Shown: in pieces, positions 1 through 6,484 of the stretch
Position numbering within the stretch: position 1 is the first letter of the stretch
How the letters are laid out: the number at the start of each line of letters is the position of its first letter
Assembly (NCBI GenBank): GCA_903895005.1
Contig: CAITSH010000186.1
Span: 1 to 16,691 of the forward strand
Source of the DNA: an uncultured Pseudomonadota bacterium
GTDB lineage: Bacteria; Pseudomonadota; Gammaproteobacteria; Burkholderiales; SG8-39
Direction of reading: 5' to 3'
Length of the DNA stretch: 16,691 nt
Translations under genes and position numbers: made by a program
Notes under the pieces: generated by a model
Seen by the model: the letters and a program-made list of their open reading frames with translations, nothing else
Told to the model about the DNA's origin: nothing
The model's database searches: none

Positions 1-413
1 ACATAGCCCGACCCGTGGCGCAACAGCTCCGGTTCGCGTTCGCAGCGTGCACGGACATCGGCGAAGCCTTTTTGCGCGCGGCTGCGAACCGACTGCACGA
101 AATTGCGCCCGACAAAATTATCGGCTTCACCGACCATCAATTCGTCCTCCAGGTATTCGACCATGTGCAGGACAAAGAACAGCGTGTCGCCGTATTCCTC
201 GAATTTCGGGCGCTGGTGACCGTAAAGGGCGTCCTCGACGGCGAGATCGTGCAGGCCGAATTCCTCCTGCATTTCGTCGAGTTCGCCGGCATCCGGATTG
301 GCCAGGGCGACCCAGACAAAGCATTCGGGACGGCTGATGTAATCGCTTATCTGCTGCTTGGTGATGTCAGCGAGCTTGTGGCCATCCTGGTACGCAACGC
401 AATTGACAAGCAT
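1..413 (-). CDS. corA: CorA-family magnesium/cobalt transporter, N-terminal part (cut by window edge)
   Basis: CorA proteins are homopentameric inner-membrane channels for Mg2+ (also Co2+ and Ni2+). Their large N-terminal domain lies in the cytoplasm and senses Mg2+. Reading down from an ATG at 413-411 gives 137 residues without a stop before the edge. They start MLVNCVAYQDGHKL and contain FVWVALANPDAGEL, EEFGLHDLAVEDALYGHQRP and the stretch GRNFVQSVRSRAQKGF, all typical of the beta/gammaproteobacterial CorA cytoplasmic domain. The two C-terminal membrane helices and the GMN selectivity motif lie outside the window, so transport competence cannot be judged. The start is 9 bp after the stop of the amidohydrolase, so the two are probably co-transcribed. 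The ribosome site is weak (GAAAGA). The family call is firm; completeness is unknown. Confidence 0.92.
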   Translation of the reverse strand, partial: MLVNCVAYQDGHKLADITKQQISDYISRPECFVWVALANPDAGELDEMQEEFGLHDLAVEDALYGHQRPKFEEYGDTLFFVLHMVEYLEDELMVGEADNFVGRNFVQSVRSRAQKGFADVRARCEREPELLRHGSGY

Positions 414-422
414 GGTGTTCTT

Positions 423-1241
423 TCAGTAGCCGTAGACTGCGGCGGGATTGTCGACGAGGATGCGATGGCGCGTCGCCTTGTCAGGCGCCCAGTCAAGCAG
501 GAGGTCGAGCATGGCGGCGCTTGAAGGCTGGGGATTCTGGTTGGGATGGGGCCAGTTGCTCGCCCAAAGGCAGCGTTCCGGGTGCGCGTGCACGAAGGTG
601 CGTGCGAGGACGCTGACATCATCGTAGTCTGGCGCGCCGAGTTTGGAGGTTTCGTAGGGGGCCGCCATCTTGACCCAGGTACGCCCGCCGTCTAGCAAGC
701 TGAGCAGCGCGCCGAACGCCGGGTCGCCGGTGGTCACCGGTTCAAGAAACTTTCCGTTATGGTCTATCACCAGGTTGACTGGCAGGCGCCGGAGCATTGC
801 AATGTGCAGTGGTAGATCGCGCCCGTCCAGCTGCAGGTTGATATGCCAGCCAAGCGGCGCGATTTTCACGGCCATGGCTTCAAGGGAATCCCAGGGCAGT
901 AATCCGCCCCTGAGCATGAAATAGCGCACGCCGCGCACCCCGGCGCTGTCAAGGCGCCTGAGCTCAGCGGCATCCACATCCGGCGGGACCACTGCAATGC
1001 CGCGTGCACCGGCGCCGAACGCCGCCATTGCCTCGAGCGTGCAACTGTTGTCAAAACCGTAGGCGGCAGGCTGGACCACCACCACGTGTTCAAGGCCGAG
1101 CGAGGACTGGACGTCGCGGTAGGCGCTTGCCGGGGCGTGGGGTGGTTTAAACGGAGCTGAGGCGACCGCGGCATAACGCTCGTCATAGACGTGCATGTGG
1201 CAGTCGGTGGCACCGGCGGGTGTTTGCAGGCGTGGCTTCAT
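423..1241 (-). CDS. Amidohydrolase-superfamily protein, LigI / galactarolactone-isomerase-like
   Basis: A 272-residue TIM-barrel protein of the Amidohydro_2 family. Its closest described relatives are 2-pyrone-4,6-dicarboxylate lactonase (LigI) and D-galactarolactone isomerase, which act on lactone rings. Visible motifs are the beta-1 TDCHMH (His15, His17), QPAAYGFDN (57-65), GVRGVRY (101-107), IDHNGK (159-164) and the beta-8 ASNWPHPN (227-234). In LigI the beta-8 position equivalent to Asn229 is the catalytic aspartate of a TDWPHPN motif, so hydrolysis is doubtful here and isomerase or another lactone chemistry is possible. No metal-ligand lysine is obvious. No lignin or uronate catabolic genes are nearby, so the substrate is unknown. 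The ATG at 1241 lacks a good ribosome site, but the HxH motif close behind it supports the start. It precedes corA by 9 bp. Family sure, substrate unsure. Confidence 0.88.
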   Translation of the reverse strand: MKPRLQTPAGATDCHMHVYDERYAAVASAPFKPPHAPASAYRDVQSSLGLEHVVVVQPAAYGFDNSCTLEAMAAFGAGARGIAVVPPDVDAAELRRLDSAGVRGVRYFMLRGGLLPWDSLEAMAVKIAPLGWHINLQLDGRDLPLHIAMLRRLPVNLVIDHNGKFLEPVTTGDPAFGALLSLLDGGRTWVKMAAPYETSKLGAPDYDDVSVLARTFVHAHPERCLWASNWPHPNQNPQPSSAAMLDLLLDWAPDKATRHRILVDNPAAVYGY

Positions 1242-1317
1242 GGGCAGGGCATGGACTGAATGTGCTCGGATGATGCCGCAAGCGCGCCCGCTTCGCTACC
1301 CTGCGGGCGGGCTGGCG

Positions 1318-1323
1318 TAAAAT
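1318..1323 (+). promoter_or_regulatory. Possible -10 element of the aminotransferase operon
   Basis: TAAAAT, five of six matches to TATAAT, lies 27 bp before the aminotransferase ATG, in the 109-bp gap between divergent genes. No convincing -35 hexamer is seen at normal spacing; TTCGCT at 1292-1297 would be 20 bp away. The same TAAAAT stands at a similar distance before purB (7303-7308). Tentative. Confidence 0.35.
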
Positions 1324-1350
1324 AGCGTTTTTTCGTGGATCGATAGTGCC

Positions 1351-2553
1351 ATGCCCAACCTCAGCCGCCGTACCGCAAGCCTTGGAACCGAAAACGCGTT
1401 CGTAGTCCTCGCCGAGGTCAATGACCTCATCCGCAAGGGCAGGGACATCATCTCGTTCTGCATCGGGCAGCCGGATTTTCATACACCCCTGAACATCCAG
1501 GACGCCGCTGTGAAGGCGATCCGGGAAGGCAGGCATGGCTACACGCCATCCGCTGGCATCGCCGAACTGCGTGAGGCGGCGGCCCGGTATATGGGCGGCA
1601 TGCGCGGGATCAATATTGATCCCGAGCACGTGGTGGTCGGGGCGGGTGCAAAACCCTTCATCGCTTATTCGATACTGTGTACCACCGACTACGGCACGGG
1701 AGACGAGGTCATTTACCCCAATCCGGGCTTCCCTATCTACGAGTCGCAGATCCTTGCCAATGGCGCGGTACCGGTGCCGCTTTACCTGCGTGAGGCGCGG
1801 GATTTCGCGTTTGACCCGGCGGAACTCGAAGCCAAGATCACGCCCAAGACAAAACTGCTGATCCTCAATTCGCCCCACAACCCAACGGGCGGCAGCCTGA
1901 CGGCCAAAGACCTGGAGGCCATCGCCGCCATCCTGCGACGGCATCCCGACGTGTGGATCTACGCAGACGAAATTTATTCGCGTCTCGTGTATGAGGGAAA
2001 ATTTGCTTCCATCGCGTCGCTGCCCGGGATGTACGAACGCACCATTATTTCCGACGGCGCGTCCAAGACCTGGGCGATGACCGGCTGGCGCATCGGCTTC
2101 GCCTCCAACCCGGTGCTGGCGCCGCATTTTGTGCGCTGGGTTACGAACACCGATTCGTGTGCTTCTCAGATCAGCCAGTGGGCGGCGGTGGAGGCGCTCA
2201 ACGGGCCGCAGACCGAGGCGGAAAAAATGCGCCAGTCCTTCCTGGACCGGCGGGACCTCATTGTCGGACTGCTCAACAAGGTGCCGGGTATTTCGTGCCG
2301 CACGCCGGGCGGTGCGTTTTACGCCTGGCCGAACGTCACTGAAGCGTGCCGCATGGTGGGGGCGAAGGACTCAGAGGAATTCCGCAAGCGCCTGCTCAAT
2401 GAGGCCGGTGTTGCGGTGCTTGCCGACATCCATTTCGGCGCGCGGGTGCCGGACGAGGGCCAGCACATCCGTTTTTCGTATGCCGCCTCGCCCGAGGCGA
2501 TCCGCGCGGGTGTCGGGCGCATCGCCGATTTCATCGCGAAAAACAAGGTATAG
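1351..2553 (+). CDS. Class I PLP-dependent aminotransferase (aspartate-aminotransferase-like)
   Basis: A cytoplasmic fold-type I aminotransferase of 400 residues, the usual length for the AspC/AspB-like I-gamma group, which moves amino groups between amino acids and 2-oxo acids. All key residues are visible: SPHNPTG with Asn177, YADEIYSRL with Asp206 and Tyr209 holding the pyridine ring, the PLP lysine Lys239 in SDGASKTWAMTGWRIG, Arg247 for the phosphate, and Arg374 in HIRFSYA for the substrate carboxylate. The substrate cannot be told from sequence. It is the first gene of a compact plus-strand unit: the Nudix gene starts 8 bp after its stop and mnmA ends the unit. The ATG at 1351 is chosen because the N-terminus (residues 4-16) fits the family. 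There is no strong ribosome site. The fold and activity class are secure. Confidence 0.93.
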   Translation: MPNLSRRTASLGTENAFVVLAEVNDLIRKGRDIISFCIGQPDFHTPLNIQDAAVKAIREGRHGYTPSAGIAELREAAARYMGGMRGINIDPEHVVVGAGAKPFIAYSILCTTDYGTGDEVIYPNPGFPIYESQILANGAVPVPLYLREARDFAFDPAELEAKITPKTKLLILNSPHNPTGGSLTAKDLEAIAAILRRHPDVWIYADEIYSRLVYEGKFASIASLPGMYERTIISDGASKTWAMTGWRIGFASNPVLAPHFVRWVTNTDSCASQISQWAAVEALNGPQTEAEKMRQSFLDRRDLIVGLLNKVPGISCRTPGGAFYAWPNVTEACRMVGAKDSEEFRKRLLNEAGVAVLADIHFGARVPDEGQHIRFSYAASPEAIRAGVGRIADFIAKNKV

Positions 2554-2561
2554 GCAAGGGC

Positions 2562-3008
2562 GTGGATGCCAAGGTCTGGAAACCCAGCGTCACCGTCGCG
2601 GCGGTCATTGAGCGCGACGGGAAGTTCCTGCTGGTTGAGGAGGAGGCCGACGGACGCCGTGTCTACAACCAGCCTGCGGGGCACTGGGAGCGGGGCGAAA
2701 CCCTGGTCGAGGCCTGCGCACGCGAGGCACTGGAAGAAACGGCCTGGCACTGTGAACCACGGCAACTCGTGGGGGTTTATCAATGGCACTACGCGCCGGC
2801 TGACAACACCTTCCTGCGCTTTACCTTTGCCTGCGAGCCTCTGAACATGGACGTGGCGCGAAAGCTCGACAAGGAAATTGTTCGCGCGGTGTGGCTGACG
2901 ATCGAGGAGATCCGGGCACTCGCTGCATCGCACCGCAGCCCGCTGGTGATGCGTTCCGTCGACGATTACCGTGCCGGTCGAAGCTGCCCGCTTGATGTGC
3001 TCAGGTGA
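2562..3008 (+). CDS. nudJ: Nudix hydrolase, NudJ-like (HMP-PP / nucleotide phosphatase)
   Basis: A 148-residue Nudix hydrolase. E. coli NudJ, its likely counterpart, hydrolyses the thiamin intermediate HMP-PP and nucleoside di- and triphosphates in the cytoplasm. The Nudix box runs from Gly40 to Trp62: GHWERGE, then seven residues, then REALEETAW. The metal-binding glutamates (Glu55, Glu58, Glu59) are kept, but the usual glycine near the box end is Ala61 and the next hydrophobic position is Trp62. PAGHWE, VEACARE and the downstream QWHYAPADNTFLRFTF resemble NudJ (PAGHLE..., TPFLRF). Its place upstream of mnmA matches E. coli nudJ-mnmA. The start is a GTG: the nearby ATG at 2566 is out of frame. 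The gap to the aminotransferase stop is 8 bp, so coupled translation is likely. Substrate is inferred from similarity and synteny. Confidence 0.87.
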   Translation: MDAKVWKPSVTVAAVIERDGKFLLVEEEADGRRVYNQPAGHWERGETLVEACAREALEETAWHCEPRQLVGVYQWHYAPADNTFLRFTFACEPLNMDVARKLDKEIVRAVWLTIEEIRALAASHRSPLVMRSVDDYRAGRSCPLDVLR

Positions 3009-3014
3009 TGACGC

Positions 3015-3653
3015 ATGCTGACTGACGCAGGCGGCGCTTTGCCGGGAAACAAACGCGCGGCGCGGGTTGCCGCCGTTTCGCGGCTGGCCCTTGCCTTCAT
3101 CGCCAGCGCGGTTCTTGCGTTTACTCCGGGGCGGGTTGTCGCAGATGAACCGGTGCGCGTCTGCTACAACTACGGCTGCAACGCGGAGGCGACGGTGGTG
3201 TTCCCGGAGTCACGCCTCACCCAGTACGCGGCGCTGCTTGAGGCGGCGGTTGGCGAGGCCGCCGAGCGCGAGGCGGTCGCGCTTGTAGTCGGCAGGATGC
3301 ATGCCTTTGCCGGGGGGCAGTCGCCAATCTGGGCCGACCGCGGCGGCGACAGTGATGACGGCGAGGTGGACGGGCGCATGGACTGCCTCGATCATGCGGT
3401 TACGACGAGTAACTTTATCGCCGTGCTTCAGCGGCGCGGCCTGCTGCGCCACCACGACCTGAAGCCGCCGGTGGTGCGCGGCATCATCTGGGAGCACTGG
3501 TCCGCGAGCATCGGTGTGAAGCTATCCGGCGAGCAATTCATGGTGGACAGCTGGTTTTACGACAATGGCCGGCCGGCCGTTGTGATGGCGCGTGACAACT
3601 GGGTTTCCGGTGGCGATCCGCGCCGGCGGCGCTGGGCGATCAATGAGCGCTGA
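3015..3653 (+). CDS. Exported protein with a Cys/His/Asp pattern, possible transglutaminase-like cysteine protein
   Basis: I do not recognise a named family with certainty. The 212-residue product has a Sec signal peptide: basic residues to 23, hydrophobic stretch [13 protein letters not shown] (24-36), and probable cleavage after Ala43 (VVA-DEP). The mature part begins with a Cys pair, VCYNYGC (Cys50, Cys55). It then has [10 protein letters not shown] (Cys124, His127), a second histidine in WEHWSA (His161) and VDSWFYDNG (Asp178, Asp183). Cys, then His in a beta-strand, then Asp is the order of the transglutaminase/papain-like triad, and the DC-D-A and VDSW-DNG contexts recall bacterial transglutaminase-like cysteine peptidases. 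Function is therefore only an inference. A good ribosome site, AGGTGA, overlaps the Nudix stop. The 3' end overlaps mnmA by 11 bp, so it is surely in the mnmA operon, although nothing links it to tRNA modification. Confidence 0.8.
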   Translation: MLTDAGGALPGNKRAARVAAVSRLALAFIASAVLAFTPGRVVADEPVRVCYNYGCNAEATVVFPESRLTQYAALLEAAVGEAAEREAVALVVGRMHAFAGGQSPIWADRGGDSDDGEVDGRMDCLDHAVTTSNFIAVLQRRGLLRHHDLKPPVVRGIIWEHWSASIGVKLSGEQFMVDSWFYDNGRPAVVMARDNWVSGGDPRRRRWAINER

Positions 3654-4725
3654 GCGCATCGTCGTCGGCATGTCCGGAGGCGTGGACTCGTCGGTCGCCG
3701 CGCTGCTGCTCAAGCAGCAGGGGTTCGACGTGGTCGGCCTGTTCATGAAAAACTGGGAGGACGACGATGACGATGCGTACTGTTCTACCCGGCAGGACCT
3801 GATCGACGTCGCTTCGGTGGCCGATGTGATCGGCATCGAACTCGAGGTGGTGAACTTCGCCGCCGAATACAAGGACCGCGTCTTCGCCGACTTCCTGCGC
3901 GAGTACTCGGCCGGTCGTACGCCCAACCCGGATGTGCTGTGCAACGCTGAAATCAAGTTCAAGTCTTTTCTCGATCACGCGCTCGCAATCGGCGGGAGTC
4001 GCATCGCCACCGGCCACTACGCACGCGTGCGCCGGCGCGACAGCGACGGGCGATTTGAATTGCTCAAGGCTGCGGATGCGAGCAAGGACCAGAGCTATTT
4101 CCTGCACCGCCTGAACCAGGCACAGTTGTCGCGCACGCTGTTTCCTCTCGGGGACATACGCAAGACCGAGGTGCGTCGCATCGCAGAGGCGGCGGGCCTG
4201 CACAATTTTGCAAAAAAAGATTCCACCGGGATCTGTTTTATCGGAGAGCGCCCGTTTCGCGAGTTTCTCAACCGGTACCTGCCCAAGGCACCCGGCGCGA
4301 TGAAAACGTCCGAGGGCAGGGTGGTCGGCGAACACATCGGACTCGCCTTTTACACGATAGGCCAGCGCAAGGGCATCGGTCTTGGCGGTGCAAAGGACGG
4401 CGGCGGCGAACCCTGGTACGTTGCTGGAAAGGACATGGCACGCAATGAACTCATCGTCGTGCAGGGACATGCGCATCCGCTGCTGCTTAATCCGGAACTC
4501 ACTGCTGCCGAGCTATCCTGGGTTGCAGGCGCTGCGCCCGAGCGCGATGGCGATTACGCCGCCAAAACGCGTTATCGCCAGGCCGATGCCGCCTGCCGTA
4601 TTGATGCGCTCGACGAAGAGCAATGCGCGCTGTCCTTCGATACGCCGCAATGGGCGGTGACACCCGGGCAATCTGCGGTGCTCTACCAGGGCGAGGTTTG
4701 TCTTGGCGGGGGCATCATCCAGTGA
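3643..4725 (+). CDS. mnmA: tRNA-specific 2-thiouridylase MnmA
   Basis: MnmA thiolates C2 of wobble uridine 34 in Lys, Glu and Gln tRNAs, using ATP to adenylate the base and sulfur relayed by a persulfide carrier (TusE in E. coli). The product is 360 residues from the ATG at 3643; E. coli MnmA has 368. The PP-loop [10 protein letters not shown] is at 9-18. The two catalytic cysteines are Cys100 ([14 protein letters not shown]) and Cys198 ([10 protein letters not shown]). GHYARV (125-130) and the FYTIGQRKG segment are also family hallmarks. An upstream in-frame GTG at 3592 would add 17 residues before [13 protein letters not shown]; the ATG gives the normal N-terminus and is preferred. It overlaps the preceding exported-protein gene by 11 bp, which suggests translational coupling, and is the last gene before the palindromic terminator at 4760. 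Confidence 0.97.
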   Translation: MSAERIVVGMSGGVDSSVAALLLKQQGFDVVGLFMKNWEDDDDDAYCSTRQDLIDVASVADVIGIELEVVNFAAEYKDRVFADFLREYSAGRTPNPDVLCNAEIKFKSFLDHALAIGGSRIATGHYARVRRRDSDGRFELLKAADASKDQSYFLHRLNQAQLSRTLFPLGDIRKTEVRRIAEAAGLHNFAKKDSTGICFIGERPFREFLNRYLPKAPGAMKTSEGRVVGEHIGLAFYTIGQRKGIGLGGAKDGGGEPWYVAGKDMARNELIVVQGHAHPLLLNPELTAAELSWVAGAAPERDGDYAAKTRYRQADAACRIDALDEEQCALSFDTPQWAVTPGQSAVLYQGEVCLGGGIIQ

Positions 4726-4759
4726 GTCGCGGCACATGCGGGGTTGTGCGACCTGCAAA

Positions 4760-4791
4760 GAAAAAAGGGCCGCGATCGCGGCCCTTTTTTC
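4760..4791. terminator. Perfect palindromic bidirectional terminator between mnmA and yceI
   Basis: A 32-bp perfect inverted repeat: G, six A, GGGCCGCGA, then its exact complement TCGCGGCCC, six T and C. Read either way it gives a GC-rich stem followed by a T-run. It sits 34 bp after the mnmA stop and 14 bp after the stop of the convergent yceI gene, so it can end both transcripts. This is one of the clearest sites in the window. Confidence 0.95.
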
Positions 4792-4805
4792 ATGACAGAC
4801 CGTGT

Positions 4806-5393
4806 TCAGTCCTTGTACGCCTCAAGCTCGACCCACAATGTGATTTCATCGCCGACCGCGGGGATGCCGTATTTCATGCCAAAGTCAGAGCGCTTGAAGG
4901 TCCCGTGCGCGTTGGCGCCGCACATCTCTTTTTTGCTCACCGGGTGCGGGCCGCATTTCCAGTTGTCAACGGCGAGGACAAGCGGCTTGCTCACGCCCAG
5001 CAGGGTCAGGTTGCCTTCAACGCTGGAGACGTTGTCCCCGCTGAACTTCACGGTCGCCGCCTTGTAGGTCATCGTCGGGAATTCAACGACGTTGAAAAAG
5101 TCTGCGGAACGCAGATGGTCGTCGCGGGCGCGCGGGCGGTTCCCCTTGTCGTTGTCGCCGGTGGTGATGGACGTGGTCTGCACCGTCAGGTCGATGGTGC
5201 CGGTCTTGGCGGCTCGGTCGATGGTGAACTTTCCTGCGCTCTTATCGAAACGGCCGCGCATCTTGGAGTACCCGAGATGGTTGACTTCGAAGTTGGGGTA
5301 GGTGTGGTACGGGTCGAGCGTATACGACTCGGGTGCGGCTACCGCGGCGAAGGGTATTGTGGAAGCGATCAGTGCCAAAGTCAGCTTGGTCAT
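4806..5393 (-). CDS. Exported YceI-family (lipocalin-like) protein, Cys-pair type
   Basis: A 195-residue YceI-domain protein. The family forms a periplasmic lipocalin-like beta-barrel, and characterised members bind a polyisoprenoid chain. The signal peptide is residues 1-20 (MTKLTLALIASTIPFAAVAA). The domain begins YTLDPYHTYPNFEVNHLG and continues with GKFTIDRAAKTGTIDLTV, FFNVVEFPTMTY, GNLTLLGVSKPL and a C-terminal GDEITLWVELEAY. Two cysteines, Cys147 and Cys158, flank an 11-residue step and are matched in the YceI protein at 9914-10486; they could form a disulfide. It carries a short basic insertion (about 81-89, NDKGNRPRA) missing from that paralogue. The ribosome site AGGAG lies 7 nt before the ATG. 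Three 14-bp tandem repeats precede it. It converges with mnmA on a shared terminator. Confidence 0.94.
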   Translation of the reverse strand: MTKLTLALIASTIPFAAVAAPESYTLDPYHTYPNFEVNHLGYSKMRGRFDKSAGKFTIDRAAKTGTIDLTVQTTSITTGDNDKGNRPRARDDHLRSADFFNVVEFPTMTYKAATVKFSGDNVSSVEGNLTLLGVSKPLVLAVDNWKCGPHPVSKKEMCGANAHGTFKRSDFGMKYGIPAVGDEITLWVELEAYKD

Positions 5394-5402
5394 GCTATCT
5401 CC

Positions 5403-5444
5403 TCAGGGTGATGAAATCGTGGTTATGAAACCAGGGTTACGAAA
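5403..5444 (-). repeat. Three tandem 14-bp imperfect repeats in the yceI leader
   Basis: On the plus strand the units are TCAGGGTGATGAAA (5403-5416), TCGTGGTTATGAAA (5417-5430) and CCAGGGTTACGAAA (5431-5444), directly adjacent, with consensus TCAGGGTTATGAAA. The first unit overlaps the ribosome site of the minus-strand yceI gene (ATG at 5393), so all three lie in its leader or promoter. They may be regulator sites or an RNA element. The repeat is seen directly; any function is inference. Confidence 0.7.
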
Positions 5445-5481
5445 CATAGGACGATGCGATTGATTGAATCAGCTTGGGTCC

Positions 5482-6303
5482 TCAACCCGTCGACGCACCT
5501 GATGCGGTCCAGGTCAGGTAAAACGCCGTCAGCGCCGGCAGCATGGCGACAATGCATGCGAGAACGGCCTGCAGCCACACGGGGATACGCTCTGGAAGGG
5601 GAACACGCGCAGCGAGGGGCACGAGGGCGATCAGGATGAGGGCGGGCCAGGGTAGCGATGCGAGAACAAATGCCGCCGACCCCAGCAGGGCCGCGGGCAG
5701 GGACGCGCTCAGCGCAAGGGTCATGCCCATCGAGATACCGCGTCCGAGCAGCATTTGCAGCAACAGGACAGCGCCACACGATGCACCGAGGGCAATGCCG
5801 TACTGCCCATACTGCGTGGATGCGGCAAGGACCGAGCCAATACCCGCGCCCAGCCCAAGACACAGTCCCGCACTTGCAGCACGGACAGGACGGGACGCGA
5901 GGCTGAGGGTGAGCCCCACAGCAAGGCCGGTTGCTGCCGCAACGATTCCGCCCAGTCGCAGCGCATCCGAAAATTCTTTTTGGGCGAGCACACTCCAGAA
6001 CACCCAAACCGCGGCGATCGCAGACAGCGCGGTAATCACGGCAGCCACGGACCGCGTCGGTTTTGCAAGCAGGTCAATGCCGACGCCGAGTAGCGGGGAC
6101 AGCAGGGCGAGAAGGATGATTTTTCGTGTCGCGGTCAGCGGGGTGAAATTAAAGTCGCTGATCAGCGCCACCGCAGCGGCGAAGCCCGCGATGACGGCGA
6201 GTCCTCCAAGCCTCGCACGATAAAGCAGCCCGGCGGTCAGCAGCCCTGCGAAAAAAGGCGCGGCCGCCGCTTGGATCGCGGGGTGGTTGAGCAGCTCATC
6301 CAT
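5482..6303 (-). CDS. Unrecognised polytopic inner-membrane protein
   Basis: I do not recognise the family. From the ATG at 6303 the product has 273 residues, mostly Ala, Leu, Gly, Ile and Val. About nine or ten hydrophobic helices can be drawn, roughly at 12-28, 33-49, 61-79, 85-104, 115-136, 142-162, 168-187, 190-216, 217-233 and 240-263. There are few charged residues, mostly in short loops such as AKPTRS (80-85), AQKEFSD (107-113) and LPERIP (236-241). No transporter or enzyme motif is evident. The frame stays open to 6381, but the ATG at 6303 has GGAGGG about 9 nt upstream and lies downstream of a well-formed promoter, so it is preferred. The stop is 88 bp before the yceI start, and read-through into yceI is possible. 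The promoter overlaps a large inverted repeat, which suggests specific control. Confidence 0.78.
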   Translation of the reverse strand: MDELLNHPAIQAAAAPFFAGLLTAGLLYRARLGGLAVIAGFAAAVALISDFNFTPLTATRKIILLALLSPLLGVGIDLLAKPTRSVAAVITALSAIAAVWVFWSVLAQKEFSDALRLGGIVAAATGLAVGLTLSLASRPVRAASAGLCLGLGAGIGSVLAASTQYGQYGIALGASCGAVLLLQMLLGRGISMGMTLALSASLPAALLGSAAFVLASLPWPALILIALVPLAARVPLPERIPVWLQAVLACIVAMLPALTAFYLTWTASGASTG

Positions 6304-6330
6304 GACCTTGTACCCTCCAGGCTGTCCGCG

Positions 6331-6380
6331 TGACCGGACCCGATTGGTGCGTAATGTAATTACGCACCACTGTCCGGTCA
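6331..6380. promoter_or_regulatory. Nested inverted repeat, probable operator
   Basis: Two perfect inverted repeats share one centre. The inner arms are GGTGCGTAAT (6346-6355) and ATTACGCACC (6359-6368), separated by GTA. The outer arms are TGACCGGAC (6331-6339) and GTCCGGTCA (6372-6380). The arms are separated by 6 nt on the left and 3 nt on the right. The inner repeat covers the -10 region, and the right outer arm overlaps the -35 hexamer, of the minus-strand promoter for the membrane-protein gene. There is no T-run, so it is not a standard terminator. Binding by a dimeric repressor is the natural reading, but no regulator gene is nearby. Confidence 0.75.
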
Positions 6381-6381
6381 A
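6353..6381 (-). promoter_or_regulatory. Sigma-70-like promoter of the membrane-protein gene
   Basis: On the minus strand, -35 TTGACC (6376-6381) and -10 TACATT (6353-6358) are separated by exactly 17 bp. Transcription would start near 6346, giving a leader of about 43 nt before the ATG at 6303. It is the best-formed sigma-70-like promoter I can see in the window, and it lies inside the nested inverted repeat. Confidence 0.6.
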
Positions 6382-6484
6382 CTTTATCCAGGCCGCTCCG
6401 ATTGAACACCGGGAACACGAAGTTTATTACGTGCGGAGGATGCCCGCCGGTCCTCAACGCATTGATCGGGCCAGGCCTTGAACC

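Noticed and set aside
15..524. A plus-strand open frame of 169 codons at the left end
   Set aside because: The minus strand encodes the CorA N-terminal domain here; the plus frame is its complement and also covers the amidohydrolase end.
1285..1309. GC-rich inverted repeat between the amidohydrolase and aminotransferase genes
   Set aside because: Arms of only 7 bp with an 11-nt loop between divergent genes; expected by chance at this GC content and not a terminator context.
1183..2127. A 314-codon minus-strand open frame over the aminotransferase
   Set aside because: It is a shadow of the well-conserved aminotransferase and would also overlap the amidohydrolase start; no recognisable motif.
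3592..3642. GTG at 3592 as the mnmA start
   Set aside because: It adds 17 residues not seen in MnmA proteins; the ATG at 3643 gives the standard N-terminus just before the PP-loop.
3640..4476. A 278-codon minus-strand open frame over mnmA
   Set aside because: mnmA is unambiguous on the other strand; the antisense product resembles no family.
4623..5411. A 262-codon plus-strand open frame covering the mnmA end, the terminator and yceI
   Set aside because: It would run through a strong terminator and antisense to a clear YceI gene.
5461..5471. TGATTGAATCA, resembling an FNR or CRP half-site arrangement
   Set aside because: It is too short and lacks the four- to six-base spacer of an FNR or CRP box.
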